DNA from: Talpa occidentalis
Taxonomy: Eukaryota; Chordata; Mammalia; Eulipotyphla; Talpidae
NCBI RefSeq assembly: GCF_014898055.3
Contig: NW_026555331.1
Location: forward strand, 95,378,684-95,442,683
DNA length: 64,000 nucleotides
Direction of reading: 5' to 3'
The notes beneath the pieces are model-generated. The model was given only the letters and a program-made list of their open reading frames with translations, made no database searches and was not told the origin of the DNA. The position numbers and the translations under genes are program-made. This document shows positions 1 to 12,171 of the stretch, one piece after another (positions within the stretch are counted from its first letter, which is position 1; every line of letters begins with the position of its first letter).

Positions 1-719
1 TAGATCATTAGTGGTGGGAGTCTTGTTTAAGAACCTAGGGAAAGGTGATGAGCGCTTACAAGGCAAAGTGTCAGAGAAGAAAGGCATTCCAAACAAGAAT
101 TCTGAAGATTATCACTGAAACTCACATATTCAGGCAACTATTGATCAGAGCATGTATTTGAGAAAACAATGTGGGTCAGGGAAAAGATACCCATAAAGAC
201 TAAAGGGAACACTGCCCAATGTACACCCAGGGTTGAGAATAGTGGTCACAGTCACCAGCAAGACTGGAAAACCTTAATATACTACATTAGGTAGTGAACT
301 AATCAGGATTTTGCCTCAGTTGTAGAAAATGATTAGCCCCATAATTAGTACACAAATTAGTCCCACCTAATAAATCCTAAAAGCAGTTTCTAAGAGGATC
401 AAAATGTTTTGATGAACTGTATCTTAGAACAAAGCTCAGAGAGATTAAAAAAATTCCAGTAAGGTAAAATTCATGTCTAGCAAAATTATGAAAAAAAAAA
501 AAAATGTGACCAATGGAGAAAAAATTCCAATCAAAATAATTGAGAATCAACACAAACATAAAAAATAACAGATAACATTAAAGCAATTATTATGATGGCT
601 TTGTATTTGTTTAAAAGGCTTTATGAAAGATTAGTACAGAAAAGGATATAAAATGTTCCTAAAGCTAATTTCTATAGATGAAAACATCTAAGATAAAACA
701 CAGAAAGAGGGGAGGTTGG
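1..719. other. AT-rich sequence, no feature recognised
   Basis: No coding region, convincing splice pair or recognisable repeat was seen in this AT-rich stretch. The short open frames are of chance length. An A-run lies near 488-503. The right-hand end may already belong to the old L1 that becomes recognisable around 720. Confidence 0.4.
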
Positions 720-1378
720 GGGAGAGGAGGATATTAATAACAGATTAGACATTGCAGAAGAAAATATTAGTAAACTTGAAGACACAGCAATAAAAACCAT
801 GTAAAAAGATTTAAAAAAACTCAAAGAAAAGAGGAAAAATAAACATCATCAGTGAGATACAAATCGTCAAACATCCTATTATGAGAGCAATTGGAGTTTA
901 CACCAGGTGAGAGAAGGGCAAAATAAACATGCCTGGTAAAATAATGGCTTAAAATTTCCCAAGTTATATAAAAATTTAAAACTCAGATAAAACTCTTTGA
1001 ACACACACAGAGAAAATAATTCACAAGAATCTAAGGAACAAAAATATAACCAAAAGATGGAGATAAATACATTAATTAAAACTGTTTCAGTTATAGACAA
1101 AATAATAAAAGCACATACAGATATTAAAATGTGCATTATAATTGTATCCCAAATATGCAAAACCTATGTTGATAAATAAAAAACACCCCATTATTTCACA
1201 TTAAGCATATAACTAAATGATACACACATGAAATAAAAGATAAATGCTCATAAATTAGGCAAGGGAAATATATGTAAGGAATCCAAATTGGGAAAGAAGT
1301 AAAACCATCACTATTTGCAGATTACATGACAAATTATATAGAAAATCCTAAATATTCCACTAAAAAATAACTGAAACA

Positions 1379-1642
1379 GGGGCCTCCCAGGTGGCGCAGT
1401 GGTTGAGCACTGGGTTGCAAAACACAGGTTCGATCCCTGGCTGCTCCCCGGCCACCGGAGGAGGGTCCCACATGGCGCGCAGACCTCTCCTACCACCCGC
1501 TGCTCCCCTCAGCAGTGTACTTCAGTCCTTCTGCCTGCTCTGCTCCCCACTCTGGCCCTGGTAAATTCTCTCACCCTCCCGCGCTTCTGAATGTACCTTG
1601 TGCTTGTATAAATAAGTAAATAAATCTTAAAAAAAAAAATAA
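1379..1642 (+). mobile_element. tRNA-derived SINE inserted in old L1
   Basis: The head carries an RNA polymerase III A box (TGGCGCAGTGG, 1392-1402) and B box (GGTTCGATCCC, 1427-1437). The body is GC-rich and the tail is A-rich after AAATAAAT-like repeats. The insertion is flanked by a 17-bp target-site duplication, AAAAAATAACTGAAACA, at 1362-1378 and 1643-1659, which fixes both ends and shows L1-style retrotransposition. The same family recurs about ten times in the window. It lies inside the older L1 and so is younger than it. This copy is one of the less decayed ones. Confidence 0.9.
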
Positions 1643-2873
1643 AAAAAATAACTGAAACAATAAATCAGTACAGTAAAGTGTCAGGTTACAAAATCAATTC
1701 ATAAAAATCAGTTTCATCACTACACATAAACAACGAACTAGAAAAGAAGTCAAGAAAGCAATGCCATTTAAATCTCATTAGAAGAATGAAATACCCAGGG
1801 ATAAACTTAACAAAGGAGGTGAAAGACATGCCAGACTTCAAAGTATACTACAAAACTATAATAATTAAAATAGTATGGTACTGTGTGTCAAAACAGACAC
1901 ACAGACCAACTGAATAGAACAGAGAGACCAGAAATAAGCCCACACTTATACAGACATTTAATATATGACAAAAAAGTAAGAAGTATACATTGGAGAAAAG
2001 AAAATTTTCAATAAATTGTGTTAGAAAAACTGGACATGCCAAAGGATGACACTAGACCACCATCCCACACCACATCCAACATTAATTCAAAATGCATAAA
2101 ATACTTGCATATAAAGACTGAAGCCATAAAATACATAGAAGAAAACACAGGCAAAAATATTTCACTACACAGACTTCAATGATGTCTTTGTGGATTTTTC
2201 CACAACATCAAGAGAAACAAAAGATTACAAAAACAATTGGGACTACATCAAACTGAAAGACTACTGCACAATGAAAGGTATTATCACTAAGGCAAAACAA
2301 AAAAATCCTACTGAATGCAAAAAATATTTACACCCCATACATATGACAGGAGGCTGACATACAAATATCAACAAAGAACTCATACAAATCAAAAGAAAGA
2401 AAACAACCCAATCAAAAAATAGGGAGAACTTAATAGACACATCTCCAAGAAAGACATAACACATGGCCAACAGGCACAGGAAAAAATGCTCATTGCTTAT
2501 CATCAGGGAAATGCAAATCAAAAACATAATGAGATATCACCTCACACCTATGAGAATAGTCCCTATCAAAAAGACAGGAACAAGTGTTGGTGAGGCTATA
2601 GAGAAAAAGAAACCCTCTTACAATCTTAGTGGCAATGTAGATTAGTCCAGCTATGGAAACAGGATGGAGATTTCTTAAAATACTAAAAATAGATCTAGCA
2701 TATGATCCAGCAATTCTATTCCTACATATCTACCCAAAAAATGAAAAAACACTAATTTGAAGAAATAAATGCTCTCCTATGTTCATTTTGGAACTATTCA
2801 CAATAGCCACATTATATAAATAACCTAAGTGCACAAAGACAGATGAGTGGAGTAAGAAGATAGTATGTGTGTA

Positions 2874-2875
2874 TG

Positions 2876-2933
<58 letters not shown>

Positions 2934-2960
2934 CAGATAAATAGACAGATAGATATATAT
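2874..2960. repeat. GATA/ATAG tetranucleotide microsatellite
   Basis: A nearly pure ATAG repeat followed by interrupted GACA/GATA units. It lies inside the 3' part of the old L1. Length is probably polymorphic. Confidence 0.95.
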
Positions 2961-3315
2961 AAATATACCGGAATACTACTCAGCTATAAAAATAAGATAA
3001 ACTTGTCCATTTAAAACAATATGAATGGAACTGGAAGGGATTAAGCTAAGCAAAATAAAATAGAAGAATGACAAAAACCAGATATCAGATACAAGTAAAC
3101 CAGTTACAATCCCAAGAAACTTGATTTTAGAATTGAGGCTACCAGAGAGAGAGGAGGGAGAGAAGAGTGGGGAGGAGGGACAATGGACTATGGTAAAGGA
3201 GTACAGCTACTTTGGTAGTGGGTGTGGTGTGGTAAAATGCAACTAAAGAGTATGATCCTGTACCTGTAAATCAAATACAGCATTGTAAACCAATGTAGCA
3301 TGAAAAAAATAATTA

Positions 3316-5838
3316 ATGCTCATAATGACAAGTTTTTATTTGTGTAATACAGTAGTGATCCACTTATGATTTAATTTGGAATAAATAAAATGAATGAACT
3401 CTCCAAAAATGTTTGAAAATCATCCCACCTAAGTTCAAAATTGAGAGAAAAATAAAGCACCCTTAGGAATAAGAAACACTTCAAAGGTTAATGCTATACT
3501 TTAGGGAAAATTCAAAGAATAATTTAAAATAACATAAGTGGTCATATATTAAGACAATATGATATGCTCCCTGACATGAAATATGAAGGTAAGTTTCATA
3601 AAAACTAAAACAGACATTTGGAATTAAACATTTATGATTGTTGCATGAAAACAAAAGTTCTTTTTCTGGAAGGCAAAATGGAAAATAAAATTGAACTATA
3701 CTAAAAAGGACAGCATAGAGCAAGATGGTAAAATTCATAATAAAGTTTAAGTTTACATATAGTAAGTAATGTCTGAAAACTCAGGTTAAAAAAGATCATT
3801 AAGAACAAAGAGGGAAGGAAGCACAATGGTCCAAAGGGGTGGAATATGGGTGAGTTGGTGGTGAATGCACTTAGTGGTAATAGCTGACGGGGGTACCCCA
3901 ATACTACCACAGTTAAATTTTAAAAATACATCATTGTTATTTTCCATAATAGAATGCAACTATTACGTGAGATGCAATTTCTATTTCCTCATACCCAGTC
4001 CCCTTCATTCTCAAAGTCACCACAAAGCATCCAGTTGTGGGCAGCACTCAATAGGCTGGGGCAAGAGACAACATGACTAGGTATATCAAGGCAAGTTCAA
4101 ATCAAAAACATTTATGGATGCTTCCACATGCCATGTTGGAAAAGAAGATTTTGAACACAAGGATATTCTAAAAGATGCTATCATTCAAATTTAAGGACAA
4201 ATTCAAGCAAACAAACTCTAAAAAAATTGTTGTTGCAGGTAGAAAAACTTACTGGAGTAAAGAGAAATGTCAAGTAATGCAGTGAAATATGTGGTAACTA
4301 CAGCTGTTTGGTATTACTAAAGAGCAAAGTGCTCAGGGAGTATGAGAAAGGTAAGATGAAAGAACTAAAGAAGACTCAGACCAGGGCAAGCTTTATCATT
4401 TGACTGAATTTTCTCTAGTACCAATGAGGAGTCTCCAGAAGGTTTCAGTAAGAGCAGTAGGTTGGTAGACTCACAATGAGCAAAATATCTTATGGTTATC
4501 ATGATGAGGTTAAAATTGAAGTAGAGTTCATGGAGGAAGAAGATGAATTCTAATTGATCCTAAAACTCTAAAATGACAAGCTGGCCTTTCAGAAGACAAA
4601 TTTGCTGGCCCCTTGTGTGAAGAAGTTGTGTCAGATCCAGGCAAAGAAGCAAGCTTTAGTATCTCTTGTAAAAATGAAAGCAGTATACTAAATGGTTCTA
4701 AAGACTCCTTTCTCTTTTAAAACCCTAGGTTTCTTATTACAAACAAGACAAGTATTGACATTCTTCTTCTAAACATCATGTGGTAAAAGTCAAATGAACA
4801 CAAGGATTTCTTGAACTAAAGATATAGCATCCCTGATAATCAAATCTCAGGATCGCTCTGAGGATTAAATTGGATTTTTCTAAAAAAAGAGTGGTGACTC
4901 ATTTCAAGCATTCACTAACTGACTGTTATTACTAACATTAACATAATTATATTAATACATGCATTAGCAAGCCTCATTTGCTGGTGAGGGTGGGTTTTGA
5001 GAATTTCTATATGTAGTAGGGGGTTCCATCTCTTACAAATGGAAATAAAAGAAATAGGTCATAGATTGATTCTTGTTAATAAAGCAAAAATCTCAAAACT
5101 CAGCCATTAACAGAAATAGATTACATTTGAAAGAACAAATTTATAGCTCTCTCTCAAAAGATTCTAGAAAAGGATATTATTGAGTACTCAGGAAAGACTT
5201 ACAGGAGGACTTGAACCAGTCCTGTGTCATTTTGAATAAGAAAATCTCATGCTGACACTAGGATTATCTTGGCAACACTTGCTGAATTCCACCTCAGCAG
5301 GTATCTCATGATTTACGTAGAGTAAATACAACCTTCAAAACCCCATTAAAGAAAGTTCTGGAATGCCTGGAAACCTGAATCATATTATACATTTTTAAAA
5401 GTATCACAATAAATTTACCGCAAAAAGGATTCAAGCTAACGCATGCTTGGATCAAGAAGCTTCTTGCTTTCAAAGCTTTCAATGAAACAACTGTTCAGAG
5501 CTTCCAGAAAGTACAAAATAATATGTAAGTGCAATGTATTTTATGCTAAGGGTATAGCACTAGTCCTGGTAATATTCTTATCATCTTTCTGTTTACTAGT
5601 GGGCTGACCCACTGCCAAGGATTTTTTGTTTTGTGTCAATTTTTAAGAACATTAAGAGTAGTACAGAAAAAAAATCATACAAAATACAATCCATCATACA
5701 AACACTAGAAAAGACCTGGCAAAACTACTATAACATTAAAGACCTCTGTGTATGTGTGTGTGTGTGTAATTATATTAAAATATAAGATGGTCTTTGAGGA
5801 CAGAACATCACTCAGGGGCTAAATTTAATGTAAGTAGC
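3316..5838. other. Intron-like sequence; from 3643 part of the assembly overlap
   Basis: No gene or clear repeat was recognised, apart from a short TG run near 5748-5767. From 3643 every base has a counterpart after the N run (12172 onward), so this stretch is probably one locus represented twice. Confidence 0.5.
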
Positions 5839-6089
5839 CTAAAAAAGATGGTTAATTTCCTTATTTTGTGTCCTGCGCATTTCCTGTTTTAATTTTACAG
5901 ACTGATATATTGGGATAGTATTGACAAATACACTAGCAACTTCCTTCATCTGACCAAATTCAATAAACTGCTTAAAATAGGAAAATGATGATTCTAAATC
6001 CTGTGCTAAGCCAAGAAATTTAATTTGGGAGACTTTGAAAAAGTCCTCTAGAATTTTATCTATTTTGCATCTTCCATTAGAATATCATC
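5839..6089 (-). other. Exon candidate F, duplicate in the left contig end
   Basis: Counterpart of 14382-14630. Here one minus-strand frame stays open for more than 80 codons between a TGA at about 6086 and a TAG at 5839-5841, and it contains the peptide FIEFGQMKEVASVFVNTIP. The T-run upstream of the TTTTAC motif and the run near 6065 are each one base longer here than in the right copy. This keeps the frame open further at the C-terminal side. An AG lies just outside the right edge, but entry there meets a stop at once. Confidence 0.35.
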
Positions 6090-6335
6090 CTATGTGAAAA
6101 TAACCTTTATTCATTAAAAAAAGGAATGCTAGGAAGTTGTATCCTATGAGAGCATTTCTTTACACAGTATCAGTTATATGTCCATCCACAGTTAATCTTA
6201 GGGAATTATAAAATCCCACAACACAAACTTTTCAGAGGCCATTCAGTCACAAGCAAAGATCTCCTAAAACTTAAAATAACAGTCAATTCTTTCTATTCAA
6301 CACCTACGATTAAGAATAACTTCATCACCCCTTAC

Positions 6336-6385
6336 CTTTCTGTTCAAATACGAATCCCTTCATGACTGAAATGAGACAGTACGTC
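6336..6385 (-). other. Exon candidate E, duplicate with one inserted base
   Basis: Counterpart of 14876-14924 with the same splice dinucleotides, but 50 instead of 49 bases because of an extra A in the short A-run after TTC. The extra base breaks the frame. Together with the contig-end position this suggests a sequencing or consensus error, not a real frameshift. Confidence 0.5.
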
Positions 6386-6676
6386 CTAAAGGTATGTTAA
6401 ACCATTATCTATTTAGATTTTATTATTTGTTTAAGCAGGAAATGCCTGAGACTTACTATGTTAGCAGAAAACAAATGAAAATATTTATAGAATTTATGGA
6501 AATAATTCATTTCTGGCACTGACACAAAGTATAAACATGAAAAGAGAAAACTAGTGTATCTTAAGAGAAAACATTATAAAATTTAATATATTTTTCTGAA
6601 GGAAAAAAGTATATATATAGGGTAAGTAGCAACATTTTGAGACTAAAGTAGAACAGGGCTTTGGACATGCTTTTTA

Positions 6677-9600
6677 TTTTTTTTTTTTTTTTTTTTTTGA
6701 TATTCTTTTTTTTTTTTTTTTTCCCTTTTTTTTTTTTTTTTTTTTTTTAATCTTAAATTTTATTTTTATTCCCCCATACAATTGCAAACGCCCCATTCTG
6801 ACCCCAATCCTTCCCCCCGCCCCCACCCCCCAAAAAGTGTCTCTGGTTCATAGTTTTTTGTTGATTTTGATTTTCACTTTCTTATATTCATTTCCTGGTC
6901 CCTTATTAAGTTTTCTAGATTCCTGCTATGAGTAGACCATCCGGTTTTTCTTTTTCTTTTTGGCTTATTCGCTGAGCATGATCCCTTCCAGCGCCATCCA
7001 TGTTGCTGCAAATTGCATGTGTTTATCTTTTTTGAATGCTGAGTAATATTCCATGTATATATGTACCACATCTTCTTGATCCGTCATCTACTTTTGGGCA
7101 TTTGGGTTGTTTCCAAAGCTTAGCTATTGTAAAACAGTGCTGCTATAACATAGGGTGCAGGTGCTCTTTGGAATTGATGTTCTGTGTCCTTTGGGTAAAT
7201 ACCTAGGAGTGGAATTGCTGGATCATATGGAAGCTCTATGTTTAGTAGGTCCAGAAATCTCCACACAGCTCTCCATAGTGGTTGGACCAGTTTGCACTCC
7301 CACCAGCAGTGCAGGAGAGTTCTTTTTCTCCACATCCTCCTCGCCAACATTTGTTGTTGCTAGTTTTTAATATGTCCATTCTCACTGGTGTGAGATGGTA
7401 TCTCATGGTAGTTTGATTTGCATTTCCCTGATTACAAGTGATGTTGAACATTTTCATATGTCTGTTGGCCATTTGCATTTCCTCTTCAGAGAAGTTTCTT
7501 TTTAGCTCTTCTGCCCATTTTTGACTGGATTATTTTCTTTGTTGTTGCTGAGTCTCATCAGCTCTTTTGCAGATTTTTGTGATCAGTCCTTTATCATTAG
7601 TGTTGGGTGCAAAATGTTCCCTCAGTTGGTGGGGTTTCTCTTTGTTTTTGTTATTGTCTCTTTGCTTGTGCAGAAGCTCTTTAATTTGATGTAGTCCCAG
7701 CTGTTTATCTTTCTCTTCACTATCACTGCTTTGGGTGATGTGTCTGTAAAGATGTCTTTGATGTGCAAATCCCGTAGTGTTTCGCCTATATTTCCTTCTA
7801 TGTATTTATGGTTTCAGGTCTTATGTCTAGTTCTTTAATCCATTTTGAGTTGATTTTTGTGTATGGTGTGAGGTAGTGGTCAAGCTTCATTCTTTTGCAT
7901 GTAGCGACCCAGTTTTCCCCAGCACATTTATTGAACAAACTTATTTTGCTCCAATGCATAGTCTTTTGCTCCTTTGTCAAAGATTAGTGAGACCATAAAT
8001 TCTGTGGGTTTATTTCTGGATTTTCTATTCGATCCATTGGTCTGTATGTCGTTCTTGTTCCAAACAATGCAGTTTTGATGATTATGGGCTTTGTAGTATA
8101 GTTTGAAGTCTGGTGTGATGCCTCATGCCTTCTTTTTTTTTTTTTTTCAGTAGAGCTTTGGCTATTCGGGGTTTTTGGTGATTCCATATAAAATTCATCA
8201 ATAATTGTTCTATTTCTTTGAAGAATGCCATTGAGATTTTGATTGAATAGCATTGAATCTGTATATTGCTTTTGGTAGGATGGCCATTTAATAATGTTTA
8301 TTCTTCCAATCAGTGAGCAGGGGATGTCTCCATTTCTTTGTGTCTTCTTCTATTTCTTTTAACAGTGTTTATAGTTTTTCTTTGTATAGGTCCTACCCTC
8401 CTTTTGTTAGATTTATTCCCAATATTTGATTTTTTTTTGTTTCGATAATAAAAGGGTGGTTTTTTTTTGATTTCTTCTTCTTCAGATTTATTGTTTGTGT
8501 ATAGGAAGGCTACTGACTTTTGCGTGTTGATTTTGTATCCTGCCACTTACTGAATTGATTGATGAGTTGAATTAGTTTTTCTCTGGAGATTTTGGGGTTC
8601 TCTATGTATATTATTCAATATCATCTGCAAATAGTGATAGTTTGACTTCTTCTTTTCCTATTTGGATTCCTTGGATGTCTTCTTTCTCTTGTCTTATTGC
8701 TCTGGCTAGGACTTCCAGTATTATATATGAAAAGCAGTGGTGAGAGTGGACATCCTTGTCTTGTTCCAGATCTTAATGGAATTGCTTTCAGCTTTTCACC
8801 ATTGAGAATGATACTGGCTGTTGGCTTGTCATAGATGGCCTTTATGATGTTGAGGTATGTTTCCTTGTATCCAAGAAATTTCAAGGGCTTTTATCATGAA
8901 TGGGTGTTGCACTTGTCGAAAAGCTTTCTCAGCATCTATTGATATTATCAATGGTTTTTATATTTCTTTCTTGTTGATGTGTTGGATAACGTTGATTGAT
9001 TTTCGGATGTTAAACCCATCTTGTGCCCTGGAATGAATCCAACTTGGTCGTGGTGAATTATCTTATGGATACATGTTGGATTCTGATAGCTAAAATTTTA
9101 TTGAGGATTTTTGCATCAGTGTTCATTAGGGAGATTGGCCTATAGTTTCCCTTTTTTGTGTTGTCCTTATTCGGTTTTGGTATTAGTGTAATATTGGCTT
9201 CATAGAACTGTTTGGTATTGTCCTTCCTTCTCAATTTTTTGGAAGAGTTTGTGAAGGATAGGCACTAATTCGTCTCTGAATGTTGGTAGAATTCATTTTG
9301 TAAATCATCCAGGTCCTGGGCTTTGTTTTTGGGGAGGTTTTTAAATTACAATTTCAATTTCGCTGCTTGTAATTGGTCTGTTTAGGTGTTCTATTTCTTC
9401 TTTATCTAGCTTTGGGTGATTGTAGAGTTGTAGGAATTTGTCCATCTCCTTAGATTGTTGAACTTGTTTCCATATAAACTGTTCATAGTAGTTACTATTA
9501 TTCTTTTGATTTCTGCTGTGTCCGTTGTGATTTCTCCTCTTTCATTTATGATTCTGTGTATTTGCTGCTTTCTCCCTTTTTTCCTTCCTTTGTGAGCTGG

Positions 9601-12071
9601 CAGGGTTTGTCTATTTTAATTATTTTTTCAAAAGAACCAGCTCTTGGTTTCATTGATCTTTTGGATTGTTTTTTTTAGTTCAATTTCATTTATTTCTGCT
9701 TTGGTTTTTATTATTTCTTTTCTTCTAACTGGTTCTGGGGTTTTTTGTTGTTCTTTTTCTAGATCTTTGAGCTTCGAGAATTAGGTTGTTTCTTTGAGTT
9801 CTTTCTTGTTTTGATGTGAGCTTCTATTGCTTATATATTTTTTTCTCTTATCTCTCTGCTTTTGCTGCATCCCATACATTAGGATATTGGTGTCCTCCTT
9901 GTTCATTCAATTCAAAGATTTTTTAATTCTTCTTTGATCTCCTCGTAGTCCCAAAGTGGTCTTCCAGTAGTGGTGGGCTTTTAAAATCTCCACGAGGTAG
10001 GATAGTTCCTTGCCTTCTTTTTATGATTTATTTCTAGTTTGATTCCTTCGTGTCAAGAAAAGATGGTTGGTATGATTCAAATCTTGGTGTATCTGTTGAT
10101 GTTTGTCTTGTGCCCCAGTATGTGGTCGATCCTGGAGAATGATCCATGTGCGCTTGAGAAAAATGTACTACTCCGTTTTTTTTGGTTTATGTGTTCTATA
10201 GATGTCTGTCAACCCAACAAATGCTCTAGGTCCTTATTTAGAGCTTTAGTTTCTTTTACTTATTTTTGTCTTGTTGATCTATCCATTGTTGATAGTGGTG
10301 TGTTGAAGTCTCCCACTACATATGTGTTTCTCTCTGATGTCCTGTTTTCAGAGAGGCAACAGTTGTCTGATATATTTTGGTGCTCTTTCGTTTGGTGAGT
10401 ATATGTTAATGAGTGTTATTCTTCTTGAAGTATTGTCCCCTTAATCATAATGTAGTGAACATTGGGGTCTCTTTTTATTTTTTTGAGTTTGAAGTCTGTT
10501 TTATCTGATATAAGTATAGCTGTTCCTGCTTTCTTTTTTGGCCCATTTGCTTGTAGGATTGTTTTCCATCCTTTGACTTTGAGCCATTTTTTATCTTTTG
10601 TAGCTAAATGTGTTTCCTGGAGACAGCAAAAGGTTGGGTTTTGTTTCTTAATCCAGGCTGCAACTCTGTGTCTTTTTATTGAAGAGTTTAGTCCATTTAC
10701 ATTTAGAGTTAATATTGATATGTTAGCATCTGTATTTGCCATTATGTTTGTCTTTCCTTTGATTTATTTTATTTTATATTTTTTAAATAACTTTTTTTTT
10801 TTTTTTGGTCTTCTTTTTCGTTGTTATTCGTCCCTGAGGTTCTGGCTTTAGGATTCCTTGTAGTATTTTTTGGAGTGGGGGTTAGTCGCAATGAAATTCC
10901 GGAGTTTCTCTTTGTCTGGAAGGTCCATATTCTTTTTCATGGAGGAAAAGAGAGCTTTGCGGGATAGAGTATTCTTGGTTGGCATCTGTTTTTCTTGGAG
11001 TCTGTTGACTATGTCCTCCACTCTCTCTCTTGCCCGTAGTGTTTCTTCAGAGAAGTCTGATGTCAGCCTGATTGGTTTTCCTTTGAATGTTATTGTTTCT
11101 TCCCTCTTGTCAGCTTCATTATTTTTTCCTTGTCCTGGATTCTTGGGAGCTTTACTATTATGTGTCTTGCTGTGTTTTTCCTTTCGTCATGGAAGTTTGG
11201 TGTTCTTCTTGCTTCTTGTATATCAATTTTCAGCTCCTTTCCTCTATTTGGGTTCTCTTCAATTATATCCATGAATATTTTCTCTGTTCCTACATCTCTC
11301 TCCTCTCCTTCTGGAATTCCTATAACTCTTATATTTCCTTTCCTCATGGAGTCAGATAGTTCCCGAAGTCTTTCTTCATTCTTTTTCCTTCGTACTTCTC
11401 TTTCCTTTTCTGTTTTGGTTCTTTTATTTCTGTGTCTTCAATATTACTTATTCGTTCTTCCATTTCATCTATTCTGCTTTCATTGCTTTTCCCAGGTTCT
11501 TTAGTTCCTCCATTAATTTCTTTGATCTCCTGCATTTCTCTTACTTCCTCTTAGGACTCAATTCCTTCTTCTGATCTATCACTTTTAATCATGGCAATTT
11601 TAAATTCTCCTTTCTGGAAGGCTCAGAGTTCTTCCAAGTTGCTGTCGTTGCAAATCTGGGGAGTGGTTTTCTTTTGTGGTGTGCTTCTTTCTTCCTGAGG
11701 AGTTTTTAGGTTGCGTGTGGTTCTTCTACTCCCTACTGTTTGTTTCTAATTGTCGTATGCGTTGGGACACAAGCTGTTTGCTCGGACTGACTGACATCTT
11801 GGGTGAACTTCTTCCGCTCCCCTCTGGCTCTTCCAGGAGCCATCTCTGTCTTCTGGGGGAGCTTTCTGCTGGTTTTTTAGGCAGTTTTTACTGAAGAATG
11901 TCCCTGTTCTCAAATGGCGAAGCGGGATGCCAGTCCTGTGCGCTCCGGTTTCAGGCACACTCTTTGCGCCCGCCGGTCTGCCCCGGACGTGGGTGCCTGC
12001 TCCCTCTGTGGGCTCATCAGACTGCTGGTCGGAAGGGGCCTGGCGTGGAATAACTTCCCGGCTGGCCACTG
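6677..12071 (-). mobile_element. LINE-1, left contig copy, cut by the assembly gap
   Basis: This is the same insertion as 15215-21594. The 3' target-site copy TGGACATGCTTTTTA is at 6662-6676, followed by the A-tail, 3' UTR, ORF2, ORF1 and about 0.2 kb of 5' UTR up to the gap. Coding regions are broken into many short frames: recognisable pieces are endonuclease at 10416-10742, reverse transcriptase at 8621-8884 and ORF1 at 11090-11535. The far greater number of breaks than in the right copy suggests poor consensus quality in this contig end. Confidence 0.9.
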
Positions 12072-12171
12072 NNNNNNNNNNNNNNNNNNNNNNNNNNNNN
12101 NNNNNNNNNNNNNNNNNNNNNNNNNNNNNNNNNNNNNNNNNNNNNNNNNNNNNNNNNNNNNNNNNNNNNNN
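12072..12171. other. Assembly gap, exactly 100 N
   Basis: A run of exactly 100 N, the customary placeholder for a gap of unknown size. Because the flanks repeat each other over 8.4 kb, the true gap is probably negative: the contigs overlap. Open frames running across the N are artefacts. Confidence 0.98.

Larger units (their letters stand above)
720..3315 (+). repeat. Old, fragmented LINE-1, sense strand, interrupted by a SINE
   Basis: The segment at about 735-1020 resembles L1 ORF1 on the plus strand. From about 1263 the similarity is to the ORF2 reverse transcriptase and C-terminal region, continuing to an L1-like 3' UTR that ends near 3310. An internal part of the element is missing between the ORF1-like and ORF2-like pieces. 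No long frame remains, so this is an inactive relic older than the L1 at 15215-21594. A SINE sits inside it at 1379-1642 and a GATA microsatellite near its 3' end. The outer limits are approximate and the subfamily is not resolved. Confidence 0.7.
3643..12071. repeat. Left copy of an 8.4-kb duplicated block (contig-end overlap)
   Basis: This block (8429 bases) matches 12172-20604 (8433 bases) along its whole length, including unique flank, exon candidates E and F, an L1 insertion and part of its 5' UTR. The block stops at the last base before the 100-N run, while its partner starts at the first base after it. The two differ mainly by small indels, many in homopolymers. A biological tandem duplication would not be expected to end exactly at contig ends, so I read it as unmerged contig overlap. 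Confidence 0.9.

Noticed and set aside
1379..1480. A functional tRNA gene
   Set aside because: A and B boxes are present but the cloverleaf is degenerate and continues into the SINE body and tail.
1399..1590. Small proteins with a recurring R-V-P-H-G-A-Q-T-S motif, also at 37628, 42873, 51006 and 30142
   Set aside because: They are translations of the SINE body repeated in every copy, not genes.
2874..2960. A CRISPR-like or other regulated repeat array
   Set aside because: It is a simple tetranucleotide microsatellite without spacers; no CRISPR-like array exists anywhere in the window.
10039..11504. Long plus-strand frames across the L1 (also 19000-20115)
   Set aside because: They are antisense shadows of L1 ORF1 and ORF2, whose own strand carries the recognisable domains.
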